Assembly: GCA_017577945.1 (NCBI GenBank)
Contig: PKQS01000007.1
Location: forward strand, 1-64,000
Source: Bacillota bacterium
Lineage (GTDB): Bacteria > Bacillota > Limnochordia > Limnochordales > ZCTH02-B6
Length of the DNA: 64,000 nt
Reading direction: 5' to 3'
Shown: positions 1-8,645 of the stretch, piece after piece
How positions within the stretch are numbered: position 1 is the stretch's first letter
Layout of the letters: every line of letters starts with the position of its first letter
Translations under genes and position numbers: made by a program
Notes under the pieces: generated by a model
Database searches by the model: none
Told to the model about the DNA's origin: nothing
The model's input: only the letters and a program-made list of their open reading frames with translations

Positions 1-335
1 CCTTATCTTCGATGCGCCAGTGCTCTTTTCGAAACGGTCGCGCCCCGCGCGGGCGCGTGGATTGAAACGACGACGCCAGCCACGGGTACGAGATAACCGT
101 ACCCGTCGCGCCCCGCGCGGGCGCGTGGATTGAAACTCCCAGCCGCTCGTGACCGCAGCACGGATAGCCGGTCGCGCCCCGCGCGGGCGCGTGGATTGAA
201 ACATGAGCCGAAGCGCCATTGTGAAACGTGACCTCCGGTCGCGCCCCGCGCGGGCGCGTGGATTGAAACCGTTATACTCACCGCCGCCGGGAAGAGGTGG
301 CTGGTCGCGCCCCGCGCGGGTGCGTGAATTCAAGC
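1..335 (+). CRISPR. CRISPR array, type I-C-like repeat, leader-distal end
   Basis: Five 32-bp repeats are visible at 37-68, 105-136, 171-202, 238-269 and 304-335. They begin GTCGCGCCCC and end GTGGATTGAAAC, and are separated by spacers of 36, 34, 35 and 34 bp. The first 36 bases look like a further spacer, so the array continues off the left edge. The last repeat is degenerate (GGGTGCGTGAATTCAAGC at its 3' part), which is usual for the leader-distal end. The ATTGAAAC 3' end and this degeneracy both place the leader and transcription start to the left. The repeat type resembles subtype I-C. No cas gene is present in the window. Confidence 0.95.
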
Positions 336-842
336 AGCGAATGGCAGACTGTGGTGCGTTGGTGTAAGCCGCGGGCGAGTGAAATGTCGATGGACGCGGA
401 CACGCGTACCGAGTCAACACGACCTCAGGTGGGGTGTAATGCCTGATGTCAGGTTTCGATGTCACCCCATGTGGCAGTCAGGCGCAAGCGTGAGAGAAAT
501 CGCAGTAGGACGTCGCCAAGGCGGGTGAAGCAGTCGCCGTTGAGGTCAGACGAATCCTCGGAACCCTTTCTCGGCTAACCCTATCGGCGTGGGTGCAGCA
601 ACATTGACACTTCTCTTGGCGAGCTTTGAAAATGGTGTTGTTGATCCGAAGTGTGTCTTTGTCCCCTGGAGCCGTTCACGAGGTCGTCAGCCTAGTTCTC
701 GCGTTTCTCGGAGCGCGGCACGGAGGTGGCTTCGCACGAGCGTTTGTGCTGCCGGCTGATGTACGACTTACGGCCAAGGGGTGAGAGAGGAAGATTAGGC
801 CTTAGCGCTTCGGGTGGGAGAGAGGCAGCGAGGGAGTTCGGA
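336..842. other. non-coding stretch after the CRISPR array
   Basis: No supported gene lies here. Base composition is less GC-rich than the flanking genes. The minus strand has about 68 open codons between roughly 665 and 455, without a convincing start or a family I recognise. It could be a decayed gene end or chance. The only clear structure is the nested inverted repeat annotated separately. Confidence 0.5.
430..469. repeat. nested inverted repeat near the CRISPR end
   Basis: TGGGGTG at 430-436 pairs with CACCCCA at 463-469, and inside it CCTGA (442-446) pairs with TCAGG (449-453) across two bases. No T-run follows, so a classic terminator is unlikely. It could be a mobile-element end, a protein-binding palindrome or the end of array transcription. 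Confidence 0.4.
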
Positions 843-1286
843 ATGCCGAGGAAGCTTTTTCGTTTAGGCGTTTACGCGTTAGCCATCTACCGGGGTCACG
901 TGATTCTCGTTCGCAAGGGCGGCGGCCCCTATGTCGGACGATGGGACTTGCCTGGCGGGGGCGTGGAATTCGGCGAGGCGCCATTGGAGACGCTTGCCCG
1001 TGAGCTCCAGGAGGAGACGGGACTGGCGTTTGCGGAGGCTGAGCTGTTCGACGTGGCGTCTTTGTGCGTCTCGTACGTGGCCCAGGACGGCGTTGAGGAG
1101 AACCTGCACCAGGTTGGCATCTTGTACCGGGTCACCGTGGACTCCCTCGCTGGGTTGAAGACGGATGCGGATGGACGGGATTCACTAGGTAGCCTCGTCG
1201 TCCCCATTGGTGAAGCCATTACGCTGGAGATGACGCCGTTTGCGCAACTGGCCATCGAGAAAGCTTTGGTGGCCGCTCGTGCCTGA
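843..1286 (+). CDS. Nudix hydrolase
   Basis: A 147-residue protein made of one Nudix fold. The Nudix box is complete: GGGVEFGE, then REL, then EETGL with the required spacing, so Mg2+-dependent hydrolysis of a nucleoside-diphosphate-linked substrate is expected. The substrate cannot be told from sequence; MutT-like, ADP-ribose or capped-RNA substrates all remain possible. The ATG chosen begins MPRKLFRLGVYA, sits at the usual family start and has a GAGGGAG ribosome-binding site about 7 bases upstream. A GTG 39 codons further upstream is open but adds a basic, non-conserved tail. It stands alone, and the next gene is convergent. Confidence 0.88.
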   Translation: MPRKLFRLGVYALAIYRGHVILVRKGGGPYVGRWDLPGGGVEFGEAPLETLARELQEETGLAFAEAELFDVASLCVSYVAQDGVEENLHQVGILYRVTVDSLAGLKTDADGRDSLGSLVVPIGEAITLEMTPFAQLAIEKALVAARA

Positions 1287-1536
1287 AAGGCAAGGACTCG
1301 GAAGAACGTGCCGACGGTTGTACCTTTCCCGTGCCAATTCCCAGAACCTCAGGCCAAGTGGGCGTTGCAGGCGGCCACCCAAGTGGTCTCGCACCCACTT
1401 TCCGGTACTCGGCCGTCCTTGACCGAGGCCGAGTTCATACGTGCGCAGCGGGAAACCGGCCGAAGGCTGCTTTCCATGTTTGGTTTTTCCGCGTGGACGC
1501 GGTCGCACAAGTCACGCCGCTGCACGCAAATAGATA

Positions 1537-1558
1537 AGCCGCCGGAAGGCGGCTCCTT
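1537..1558. terminator. bidirectional hairpin terminator
   Basis: AGCCGCC (1537-1543), a GGAA loop and GGCGGCT (1548-1554) form a 7-bp stem. A CCTTTCTT tail follows on the plus strand and TATCTATTT on the minus strand, so it can serve the Nudix gene and the convergent secreted-protein gene. The 250 bases between the Nudix stop and this hairpin hold nothing else I recognise. Confidence 0.6.
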
Positions 1559-1582
1559 TCTTCAACTGGAAGGTTAGAGCGG

Positions 1583-2209
1583 TTACAAGTCGTAACCGAC
1601 GCCGATAACGAAGTGGTATCCCGTCACCGGGGCGTAAATCTCGTTCACCGGCGCGGGGTAAGTCAGATGAACGACGCCACTGGTAATCTTGCCCTCAACG
1701 ACGTACGCGAAGGGACCCCACAACTCGTCACGATACGCGAGGGACGCCTGGAAGCCGATGCCGCCGAGCCGCCACGTCGGGCTGCCGAGGCCGCCGATGT
1801 AATAGCCGTTGACCGTGCCTTCGGGGTGGACGAGGACCGGCCCGGCGCCCAGACGGGCCTCCCAATGACCCCACTTCTGCACGGCATTCATCAGCACGAA
1901 GTTGTATCCGTCGCTCATGTTGAAGCCTTTCACGTTGGGCGTGTCGTAACCCATGAAAACTTTGTCGTGAATCCACTCGACTTCAATGCTGCCCCAGCGG
2001 ACTCGAGCCACGTAATACCAGGCGTCGCCGAACGGTCGCGTCTCCCACTGTGGGTCGTAAATGACATTTCCGCCGACGTTGATGGCTTGCCGGGTGTGCC
2101 ACGAGTTGCCGAGGAAGACGTCGATGCCGACCTTGGGGCCTTCCGCAGCCAGGGCGGGCGCCGACAAGAGAACCAAGAGAACCGCGACAATGAGAACGCT
2201 CTGTCTCAC
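1583..2209 (-). CDS. secreted beta-rich protein, function unknown
   Basis: About 208 residues. The chosen GTG start has a near-perfect AAAGGAGACGGG ribosome-binding site and gives a classic signal peptide: VRQSVLIVAVLLVLLSAPA, then a likely cleavage before AEG. The mature part is rich in alternating aromatic, glycine and polar residues (repeated WYYVARVRW, YYIGGLG and YHFVIGVGYDL-like stretches). That pattern resembles outer-membrane beta-barrel or beta-sandwich proteins more than an enzyme. No catalytic motif is visible. Upstream codons would be open but would place the signal sequence internally. I cannot assign a family. A barrel would imply a diderm envelope, which is not otherwise shown in this window. 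Confidence 0.7.
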   Translation of the reverse strand: MRQSVLIVAVLLVLLSAPALAAEGPKVGIDVFLGNSWHTRQAINVGGNVIYDPQWETRPFGDAWYYVARVRWGSIEVEWIHDKVFMGYDTPNVKGFNMSDGYNFVLMNAVQKWGHWEARLGAGPVLVHPEGTVNGYYIGGLGSPTWRLGGIGFQASLAYRDELWGPFAYVVEGKITSGVVHLTYPAPVNEIYAPVTGYHFVIGVGYDL

Positions 2210-2455
2210 TCTTCTCCCGTCTCCTTTCGATTCGAGATAAGAACCAAGCGAAATCTTACCACATTTGGGAAATTCGCGGAAGGCAAAGTACGAAGCTGTG
2301 TTCAACGGCACTGAGCAGGGGGCGGCGGCAACGCTCACGAACCGGCGGCGCAGGGGGGGCCTAGAGAACCATCGGGAGCGTGCTGGCGGCGACAACTTTC
2401 GACGCTGTCACCAGCACGACCGCGGTGCGAAGCGCCGTCGCCACGCGGTCCAGAT

Positions 2456-2815
2456 CTACACCGCCGCGCATCCGATGGACGCGCCGGCGCGGCGACGATG
2501 GATCGGCTGACGGGCCACTGCGCGGCGGGCGTTCTCCGACATCATGGACGGGCTCCACGGCGGATTCCAGACCAGCTGCACGTAGACGGCGCGGTTGCCC
2601 GGAAAGGCGCGCCGCACCGCCGCTTCGGCTTCGTCTACCAGGGGGGCGTTGAGAGGACTCGCGGGCTCGCGCAACGTCAGCTGCACGAAAATGCCGCCGT
2701 CCGGGAGAACGCCGACGGCGTAGACGAGCCCGAGGTCCACGATATTGACGCCGAAGTCCGGGTCGACAACGGCGCGCAGCGCTTCCAGGATGCGCTCTTC
2801 CATCAGAGCGTGCAT
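2456..2815 (-). CDS. MIP18 family (DUF59) protein, SufT/PaaD-like
   Basis: 119 residues. The MIP18/DUF59 pattern is clear: LRAVVDPDFGVNIVDLGLVY near the N-terminus, a central LTLREPASP-type segment and a C-terminal VWNPPWSPSMMSENARR. Members assist iron-sulfur cluster assembly or maturation (SufT) or belong to phenylacetyl-CoA oxygenase systems (PaaD). No suf or paa genes lie nearby, so a general Fe-S maturation role is the safer inference. The start has an AAGGAG site 10 bases upstream. About 24 residues beyond the conserved domain are basic and poorly conserved in look. Confidence 0.85.
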   Translation of the reverse strand: MHALMEERILEALRAVVDPDFGVNIVDLGLVYAVGVLPDGGIFVQLTLREPASPLNAPLVDEAEAAVRRAFPGNRAVYVQLVWNPPWSPSMMSENARRAVARQPIHRRRAGASIGCAAV

Positions 2816-3041
2816 AGCCAGTCTACTCCTTACAAACGCCCGGCTAGCTTGCGTTTCTAACGCGATCGTACGCCGTTAATGAGACATCTCGTAGTGACGC
2901 TTTCGAGGGGATTCGAGTGACCTTTGTCATATTTCTGAGGTTTTCGCCAGACGAGACGAGGTGCGGCCTGGCTACCGGGTCCGTCGCCGCCAGGGCTGTG
3001 CGCCGGCACCCCCGCCCGCCGTTCGGCCAGGGGTGATGCGG

Positions 3042-3665
3042 GTGAACATCGCGGTCATCGGGGCGACGCGTGGCATCGGTCTTGAAGTGGTGAAGGCGGC
3101 GCTGGATGAGGGTCACGCAGTGACGGTGCTCGTGCGGGTGGCGGCGCGGATGCCGGTGCGCCATGAGCGGCTGCGCATCGTTCAGGGCGATGCGCGGGAC
3201 CGCGCCGCGGTGGCTCGGGTCGTCGACGGGCAGGATGTCGTGTGCGACTGCCTGGGCACGAGAAACAAGATTACACGGACCACGCTGTTCTCCCGCTGCG
3301 CGGAAAACTTGGCCGCGTCGCTCAAGCCGGAACAGCTGCTGATCGCCGTGACAGGCGTCGGTACCGGCGACAGCCGGGGACACGGCTATTGGTGGTTTGA
3401 CTATTTGGTGCTTCCCTTCTGGCTCGGTCGCGTCTACGCCGACAAAGAGCGCCAAGAACGGATCATCATGGAACGGGTCGCACGGTGGATTATCGTGCGG
3501 CCCGGCATGCTTACCAACGGCCCGCGTACCGGCCGCTACCGCGCTTTGCTCGACGTCACGGGCATCCGCGGCGGCGACATTTCCCGCGCCGACGTGGCGG
3601 ATTTCGTCCTCGCGCAGGCCAAGAACCCGCAGTTCTTGGGCAAGACGCCGCTGCTGATTTATTGA
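3042..3665 (+). CDS. atypical short-chain dehydrogenase / NAD(P)-binding protein
   Basis: About 207 residues. The N-terminal IAVIGATRGIG matches the dinucleotide-binding loop of atypical SDRs (NmrA / NAD(P)H-binding family, cf. PF13460). The order VIGATRGIG, VLVR, QGDARD, then IIVRPG and a C-terminal ISRADVADF-type segment is typical of YwnB/BLVRB-like proteins. No strict YxxxK catalytic pair is evident, so either a reductase or a regulatory NAD(P) sensor is possible. The GTG chosen has AGGGG 8 bases upstream; an in-frame ATG six bases earlier is too close to that site. Confidence 0.75.
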   Translation: MNIAVIGATRGIGLEVVKAALDEGHAVTVLVRVAARMPVRHERLRIVQGDARDRAAVARVVDGQDVVCDCLGTRNKITRTTLFSRCAENLAASLKPEQLLIAVTGVGTGDSRGHGYWWFDYLVLPFWLGRVYADKERQERIIMERVARWIIVRPGMLTNGPRTGRYRALLDVTGIRGGDISRADVADFVLAQAKNPQFLGKTPLLIY

Positions 3666-3679
3666 TGACGGACATGGGC

Positions 3680-3710
3680 GGCAAGCGGGAGGCGGTGGCG
3701 CCCGCTTGCC
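3680..3710. terminator. hairpin after the SDR gene
   Basis: GGCAAGCGGG (3680-3689) and CCCGCTTGCC (3701-3710) form a perfect 10-bp stem in the gap between convergent genes. There is no T-run, so termination is uncertain. Two copies of CGTCAGC(A/G)TTCTTC follow before the DUF6351-like gene ends. Confidence 0.4.
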
Positions 3711-3806
3711 GGCCGCTGGAAGTGATGATCGCCACGACCAAGTCGTCTTCGGCGATCGCGTCGCTTCGGCGCCGGTGATCCGTCAGCATTCTTCGTCGGC
3801 GATTCG

Positions 3807-5900
3807 TCAGCGTTCTTCCCGCCGCCCAAGCCAACCCGGCGGCAGCCCCGCGTCGGGCTGCGAGTAGTCGCAGACGCCCGTCGGGAAGATCTGGCGCAGG
3901 CGGGCGAAGTCTGCTTCCGTAAACGCGTTGGGCCCTTCCAGCGGGTACAGGCCGCGCGCGATGGCTTCGTCCACGCTCATGAGCGTGCACTTGAAGACGT
4001 CGCCCGCGACGGGCATGCCTGCCAGCGTACGGGAGTTTTCATACGTCGGAAACGCCTGCCGGCACGGCCCCGCGCCCGGCCCGTTCCAGCCGATGCCGCT
4101 CCCTTCCTTCCACACGCCTGGCCCTTCGGCGATGATGCGGCCGTCGGCGCCCCAGCATTTGTCCACGACGTCGTCGGGCTTCGCTTCGACGACGGACAGG
4201 TGCGGGTTGTTGCGCATGTTGGTCAGCCATTCGTCCACCGCCCGCACCGCCTCCCAATACAGGTTCAGCTCGCTTTCGGGATGCGCGACCCAGATGACGT
4301 GGTGGTCCGCATGGCCGTGCACTCGCTCGATGCGGGCCCGGACGGCGAAGGTCTGCAGGAAATGGTGCATGTCGAGAATGGGGTCCTTGTAGAACCGCAC
4401 GTCGAGGATGGGCAGCAGCGGGTGCCCCGTGAAGACGTGCCCGGACAGATACGCCTTCTGGATGGCGGCTACGTCGGCCTGGGTGCGGTTCGGACGGCCG
4501 GGCTCGCCCCGGCGCTGGTTTTCCACGTCATACGGAAACGACACCGTCTTCATCTCCTGCGGCTGCGCCCAGCCGCCGATGACCTCGTTCATCCAGAAGA
4601 AATCTTCCTTGCTGATGAGCCCGTGCTGCAGCGCCTTGAGCCCGTACTGGACGCCCACGTTGTCCCACGTGTTGGGCGCAATACCGTTTTCGTCGACGCC
4701 GTAAATGTTGCGCAAATCGTTCCAGTGCGTAAAGGGCGTGCGCAGCACAAGTTCGGCGGGGAAGTACCGCAGCAGCTGCTCCAGCAGGTCCGGCTTCTGG
4801 AAGTTGGGGTTGATAGCGAGTTGCGTCAAGCCGCGCCAAGCCACCGCGCAAGCCGTCGCACCCATCTCCCGGTTGCCGGCCAAGCCTTCGAAGACCTCGC
4901 GCGCCACTGGGTCGCGCCAGCGGGGGTCGGAATGGCTGTCGAACAGGTACTCCATCAGCTCGCAGTCGCCCACGTAAATGGATTGCGTGATCATGTCGGG
5001 ATACGCGTCGATGGGCACGAGGCCGTCCAGCAGGCCCGGGTGGTTTTGCGCGATGATGTACTGCTGGATCGCGCCGCCGGATGCGCCGATGCCGACGGTG
5101 TGGATGGGCTGGCCATAGCGGGCGACGAAGTGGTTTTTCACCATCATGGCCGTCTCGCCGGCCAGGACGAGGTTGTAGTGGTGGCTGGTCACGTTGCCCG
5201 TGGAGTGGGCGACCGCCCAGCCCTGGGAGAGCGCCTCGTGGATGAGGACGTTGCGCAGGTCAAGGCGGCCCTGGCGGTTGCCGATGCCGACGCCGCCGCC
5301 GAAATAGTAGAGCAGGCGGCCGTTCCACGGCTTGGGGACGTAAGGGTTGTAGCGGGCACCGTCGTACGGTGCGAGCATGGCGATGGCGTAGATGAAGCGG
5401 TTGATGGTGCCGACTTCGACCTGGACGATGTAGTCGACGGTGAGGCCATCGCTGGTGGTCGTTTGCGCCAGGTCAGGCGGGCGCACGGCTCGGTCCGGCA
5501 GGGGCTTGAACGTGCCGTCGGTGGAGCGGTAGAAGTAGAACAGTTGCGTCGGGATGCTGCAGTACTGGCTATAGCCGAGGAGGTTGCCGTCGTCGTCGTA
5601 GACGGCCATCCCGATGCCTTCGTAGTTGTCGACCAGCGGCTTGCCCAGGCCCGACGCTTCGGTTTCGCAGAGGAACGGCTGCTGCTGGGGGCCTGAGAAG
5701 ATGGGGCCCGTCGGGCCCACTTCGCCGGCGCCGAAGGTGCGGCCCGGCGTGGGCGAAGGCGGGGTGTAGAACGGCGCCGGCGGGGCTTGGGCGGCGGCGG
5801 GCGGGGCCAGCGCCGCCAGGAGCCAGGCGACGGCCGGCAGATAGACGATTACCAAGAGCCGCGCCCACGTCCCGCGCCACGCGTACGTCCCGCGGTACAT
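3807..5900 (-). CDS. secreted DUF6351-like alpha/beta-hydrolase
   Basis: 697 residues. An N-terminal signal/anchor (LLVIVYLPAVAWLLAALAPP, cut near AAAQA) is followed by a Pro-rich linker. The body matches the pattern of large secreted hydrolases of the DUF6351 type: a GGGVGIGN segment, a nucleophile elbow GIGASGGAIQQY, and a late HGHADHHVIW that could supply the catalytic histidine. Several Cys residues are compatible with an exported protein. The substrate is unknown; esters or polyesters are likely from the fold. A GGGAGGT site 11 bases upstream supports the start. It is last in an operon behind an ECF transporter (39 bp gap), which suggests it may release or process the transported compound. 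Confidence 0.72.
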   Translation of the reverse strand: MYRGTYAWRGTWARLLVIVYLPAVAWLLAALAPPAAAQAPPAPFYTPPSPTPGRTFGAGEVGPTGPIFSGPQQQPFLCETEASGLGKPLVDNYEGIGMAVYDDDGNLLGYSQYCSIPTQLFYFYRSTDGTFKPLPDRAVRPPDLAQTTTSDGLTVDYIVQVEVGTINRFIYAIAMLAPYDGARYNPYVPKPWNGRLLYYFGGGVGIGNRQGRLDLRNVLIHEALSQGWAVAHSTGNVTSHHYNLVLAGETAMMVKNHFVARYGQPIHTVGIGASGGAIQQYIIAQNHPGLLDGLVPIDAYPDMITQSIYVGDCELMEYLFDSHSDPRWRDPVAREVFEGLAGNREMGATACAVAWRGLTQLAINPNFQKPDLLEQLLRYFPAELVLRTPFTHWNDLRNIYGVDENGIAPNTWDNVGVQYGLKALQHGLISKEDFFWMNEVIGGWAQPQEMKTVSFPYDVENQRRGEPGRPNRTQADVAAIQKAYLSGHVFTGHPLLPILDVRFYKDPILDMHHFLQTFAVRARIERVHGHADHHVIWVAHPESELNLYWEAVRAVDEWLTNMRNNPHLSVVEAKPDDVVDKCWGADGRIIAEGPGVWKEGSGIGWNGPGAGPCRQAFPTYENSRTLAGMPVAGDVFKCTLMSVDEAIARGLYPLEGPNAFTEADFARLRQIFPTGVCDYSQPDAGLPPGWLGRREER

Positions 5901-5939
5901 GCCACGACCGACCTCCCTGCGATGTGTTTGTTCTAAATA

Positions 5940-7718
5940 TTACGGAGCAGTCGGCCGCTTCTTGTCCTGCAGGCTCTGCACGCGCGCGACAAATTGCTCG
6001 ACCGTCAGCGCCGGCGGCGCAAGCTTGAGGGCCTGGCTGAGGCGGGTGATTTGCGGCGCTTCGACGCCTGCCCGCCGCAGGACGTCTGCCTGTGAGAAGA
6101 CCGCGGCCGCGTCGCCGTCGGCCAGCACACGCCCTTCGGAAAAGACGAGGACGCGCTGGAAGTACTGGGCGACGAAGTTCATGTCGTGGGTGATAGTGAC
6201 GACCGTCCGGCCCTGGGCGGCCAAGGCCCGCACCAGCTCGCCCAGGCGGCGCACGCCTTCTTCGTCCTGGCCGATGGTGGGCTCATCCAGCACGATGACC
6301 TCGGTGCCCATGGAGAGGACGCTGGCGATGGTGACCAGCTTGCGCTCGGCCAGTCCCAGGTCGTAGGGGTTGCGGTGCTCCACGCCGTTCAGGCCCACTT
6401 GGGCCAGGGCTTCGCGCGCGCGGCGCTCGGCTTCACGGGGGGCGAGCCCGAGGTTCAGCGGGCCGAACATGACCTCGTCCAGGACGCGGCTCTTGAAGAG
6501 CTGGTCCGACGGGTTCTGGAAGACGAGGCCCACGGTGCGGGCCAGCGTCGCGACGGTCGTGTTGCGGGTGTCGACGCCTTTGACCAGCACCTGGCCGCTG
6601 ACGGGCTTCAGCAAGCCGTTGAGCAGCCGCACGAACGTGGACTTCCCTGCGCCGTTTTGGCCGATGATGGCCGTCGCGCCGGGGTACAGGTTCAGGGTAA
6701 TGCCTCTGAGGACCGGCACGCCGGGCACGTAGTGGAAGTGGACGTCGCGCACCGCGATGACGGGGTTGCCCGGCGGTTCGGACGGCGTCTCGGCCGGTGC
6801 GCCGTGCGGATACTCGCTCGTCGCGGCGGAAGGGTTGCGTTGGGTGGCATCGGTCTCCGCGCCATCTTCCGGCGCGGCGTCGCGGGGCCCTAGCCGCTCT
6901 TGCCCCACCTGGACAGCTTCCTCTACGGTGATCGGCAAGCCGCCCTCGGGCCGCGTCCAGGCCAGCGCCGCCGCGGCCGCGGTGACGGGCGGGCGCGGAA
7001 TGGCGACGGACGATCGGGAAAAGACCGCCCGGGGCGAGTCGTCGGCCACCAGCTTGCCGTCCTGCAGCACGAGGATGCGGTCGGCGTGCGCCGCCAGCAG
7101 CTCGATCTTGTGCTCGGCCATGATGACCGTCATGCCTTGCCGGCACAACGCCGCCACCGCGTCGAACACTTCCCGCGTGCCTTGCGGGTCCAGCTGCGAC
7201 GTAGGCTCGTCCAGCACCAGCACCTTCGGCTCCATCGCCAGCACCGACGCGATGGCCAGCCGCTGCATTTGCCCGCCCGAAAGCGCAAAGGGGCTGCGGT
7301 CACGCAGCTCCCACAGGCCCAGGAGCTTCAGCGCCTTTTCGATGCGCACCACCATCTCCTCGCGCGGCACGCCCGTATACTCGAGCCCGAAGGCCGTCTC
7401 CTCATACACCGTCAGCTTGCTGCCCGTAATCTGCGTAAACGGATTCTGAAACACCAGCCCCACGTGCCGGCTCATTTCCGCCACCGGCGTCTCGTGCACG
7501 TCCAGGCCCGCCACCACGACGCGCCCGCCAATGGCGCCCTTGTAGAAATGCGGCACCAGGCCCACCAGGGCGTGGCACAAGGTGGACTTGCCCGACAAGT
7601 TGGGACCTATGATGCCGATGAACTGGCCTTCTTCGGCCGTGAAGCTGATGCCGTCCAGCGCGAGGCGCTGCTGGCCCGGGTAGCGGTAGCGCAAGTTTTC
7701 CACTTCGACGACGGGCAT
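5940..7718 (-). CDS. ECF transporter fused double ATPase (EcfA-EcfA')
   Basis: 592 residues with two ABC ATPase domains joined by a low-complexity linker (about residues 235-315). Domain 1 (about 1-230) has a Walker A of GPNLSGKST, signature ALSGGQMQR and Walker B VLVLDEPTSQLD. Domain 2 (about 320-560) has GQNGAGKST and VIVLDEPTIGQDEEG. In place of a normal signature domain 2 reads LGLAERK, which is degenerate. The protein energises the neighbouring T and S subunits for vitamin or metal-type substrate uptake across the membrane. AAGGAGG lies 13 bases upstream of the ATG. The order S-T-A on the minus strand with 113 and 40 bp gaps indicates one operon. Confidence 0.92.
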   Translation of the reverse strand: MPVVEVENLRYRYPGQQRLALDGISFTAEEGQFIGIIGPNLSGKSTLCHALVGLVPHFYKGAIGGRVVVAGLDVHETPVAEMSRHVGLVFQNPFTQITGSKLTVYEETAFGLEYTGVPREEMVVRIEKALKLLGLWELRDRSPFALSGGQMQRLAIASVLAMEPKVLVLDEPTSQLDPQGTREVFDAVAALCRQGMTVIMAEHKIELLAAHADRILVLQDGKLVADDSPRAVFSRSSVAIPRPPVTAAAAALAWTRPEGGLPITVEEAVQVGQERLGPRDAAPEDGAETDATQRNPSAATSEYPHGAPAETPSEPPGNPVIAVRDVHFHYVPGVPVLRGITLNLYPGATAIIGQNGAGKSTFVRLLNGLLKPVSGQVLVKGVDTRNTTVATLARTVGLVFQNPSDQLFKSRVLDEVMFGPLNLGLAPREAERRAREALAQVGLNGVEHRNPYDLGLAERKLVTIASVLSMGTEVIVLDEPTIGQDEEGVRRLGELVRALAAQGRTVVTITHDMNFVAQYFQRVLVFSEGRVLADGDAAAVFSQADVLRRAGVEAPQITRLSQALKLAPPALTVEQFVARVQSLQDKKRPTAP

Positions 7719-7758
7719 AGGCGACGGGTGCCTCCTTGCATCCGACGTAGCAGACCGG

Positions 7759-8532
7759 CTACCAGCCGTAGCGCACGCGGCCGAAGAGGCCGAGCGCCAG
7801 CAGCAGCCAGCACGCGGCCCGCACCAGCCCGGCGTAGGGCGGGCGCACCTCTTCCTTGAGGAACGTGGGACGAGTCTTGCTGCCGAACCCTCGCACTTCC
7901 AGCGCGAGAGCCCGCTCCTCGGTGGCGATGAGAGAGCTGGTGACCAGCGGCCCCATCAGCGGCAGGAAGGCCTTCATGCGGGTCCACAAGCGGCCCTCGG
8001 TCTCCAGGCCCCGGGAGCGCTGGGCGTCGGAGATGGCGGCCGCCTGCGACATCATCTGGGGCACCATTTGCAGCACCGCGGTCATGATGTAGCCGAGGCG
8101 AGGCGAAGCGCCGCGCCGCACCAGGGCTTCCGTGAGATCCGACGGGTTGGTGGCCAGCACGAGGATGAGGGTGGCCGCCAGGATATCGTACAGGCGCAGC
8201 GCGAGCCGCAGGCCGACCAGCGTGCCTTCGCGGTAGATGACCAGCGGCCCGAGGCGGGCCAGCTCCTCGGCGTTGCCCGGGTACACGAGGGCCTGGACGA
8301 TAAGGAAAGTCATCGCGATAACGGCGACGCCGAGAAAGACAGACCGGGCTCTCGGCAACACGCCCCCCGTGCCCAGGACGAGGAGGAGCAGGGCGAACAG
8401 CGCGGCACCGCCCGCGGCGCTGGTGAGAACGAACGTGAGCACCACGCCGACCGCGGCCATGAGCAACTTGGTCATCGGGTCCAGCTTGTGAAGCCACGAG
8501 TTGCCCGGCACGTATAGGGTCAGTCGTGTCAT
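7759..8532 (-). CDS. ECF transporter transmembrane subunit EcfT
   Basis: 257 residues with about five to six hydrophobic segments. The two cytoplasmic coupling motifs expected of EcfT (Ala-Arg-Gly type) are seen as AISDAQRSRGLETEG and LALEVRGFGSKTR. They contact the paired ATPases. It forms the scaffold linking the fused EcfA and the S component. A GCGGAG site lies just upstream of the ATG. Confidence 0.9.
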   Translation of the reverse strand: MTRLTLYVPGNSWLHKLDPMTKLLMAAVGVVLTFVLTSAAGGAALFALLLLVLGTGGVLPRARSVFLGVAVIAMTFLIVQALVYPGNAEELARLGPLVIYREGTLVGLRLALRLYDILAATLILVLATNPSDLTEALVRRGASPRLGYIMTAVLQMVPQMMSQAAAISDAQRSRGLETEGRLWTRMKAFLPLMGPLVTSSLIATEERALALEVRGFGSKTRPTFLKEEVRPPYAGLVRAACWLLLALGLFGRVRYGW

Positions 8533-8645
8533 GCGTCTCCGCCGTTCATCCTCATCATGCTTGTCATGGCCGCCGGCCCGGCGCCTGCGGTTTCATCGCG
8601 TCCGGGGCACCGGGCCGCGGCCGGGATGTTTCTACGCCCGTTTCG

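Noticed and set aside
336..842. tRNA or transposase gene next to the CRISPR array
   Set aside because: No cloverleaf or TTCGANNC arm is seen, and the open minus-strand codons do not match a transposase I recognise.
4200..5696. 498-codon open frame on the plus strand
   Set aside because: It lies antisense to the secreted hydrolase gene, is rich in Val/Arg/His/Asp from reversed GC-rich codons and has no family likeness.
8533..8645. Vitamin riboswitch in the ECF operon
   Set aside because: No TPP, cobalamin, FMN or folate core motif is visible in this gap or in the leader of the S gene.
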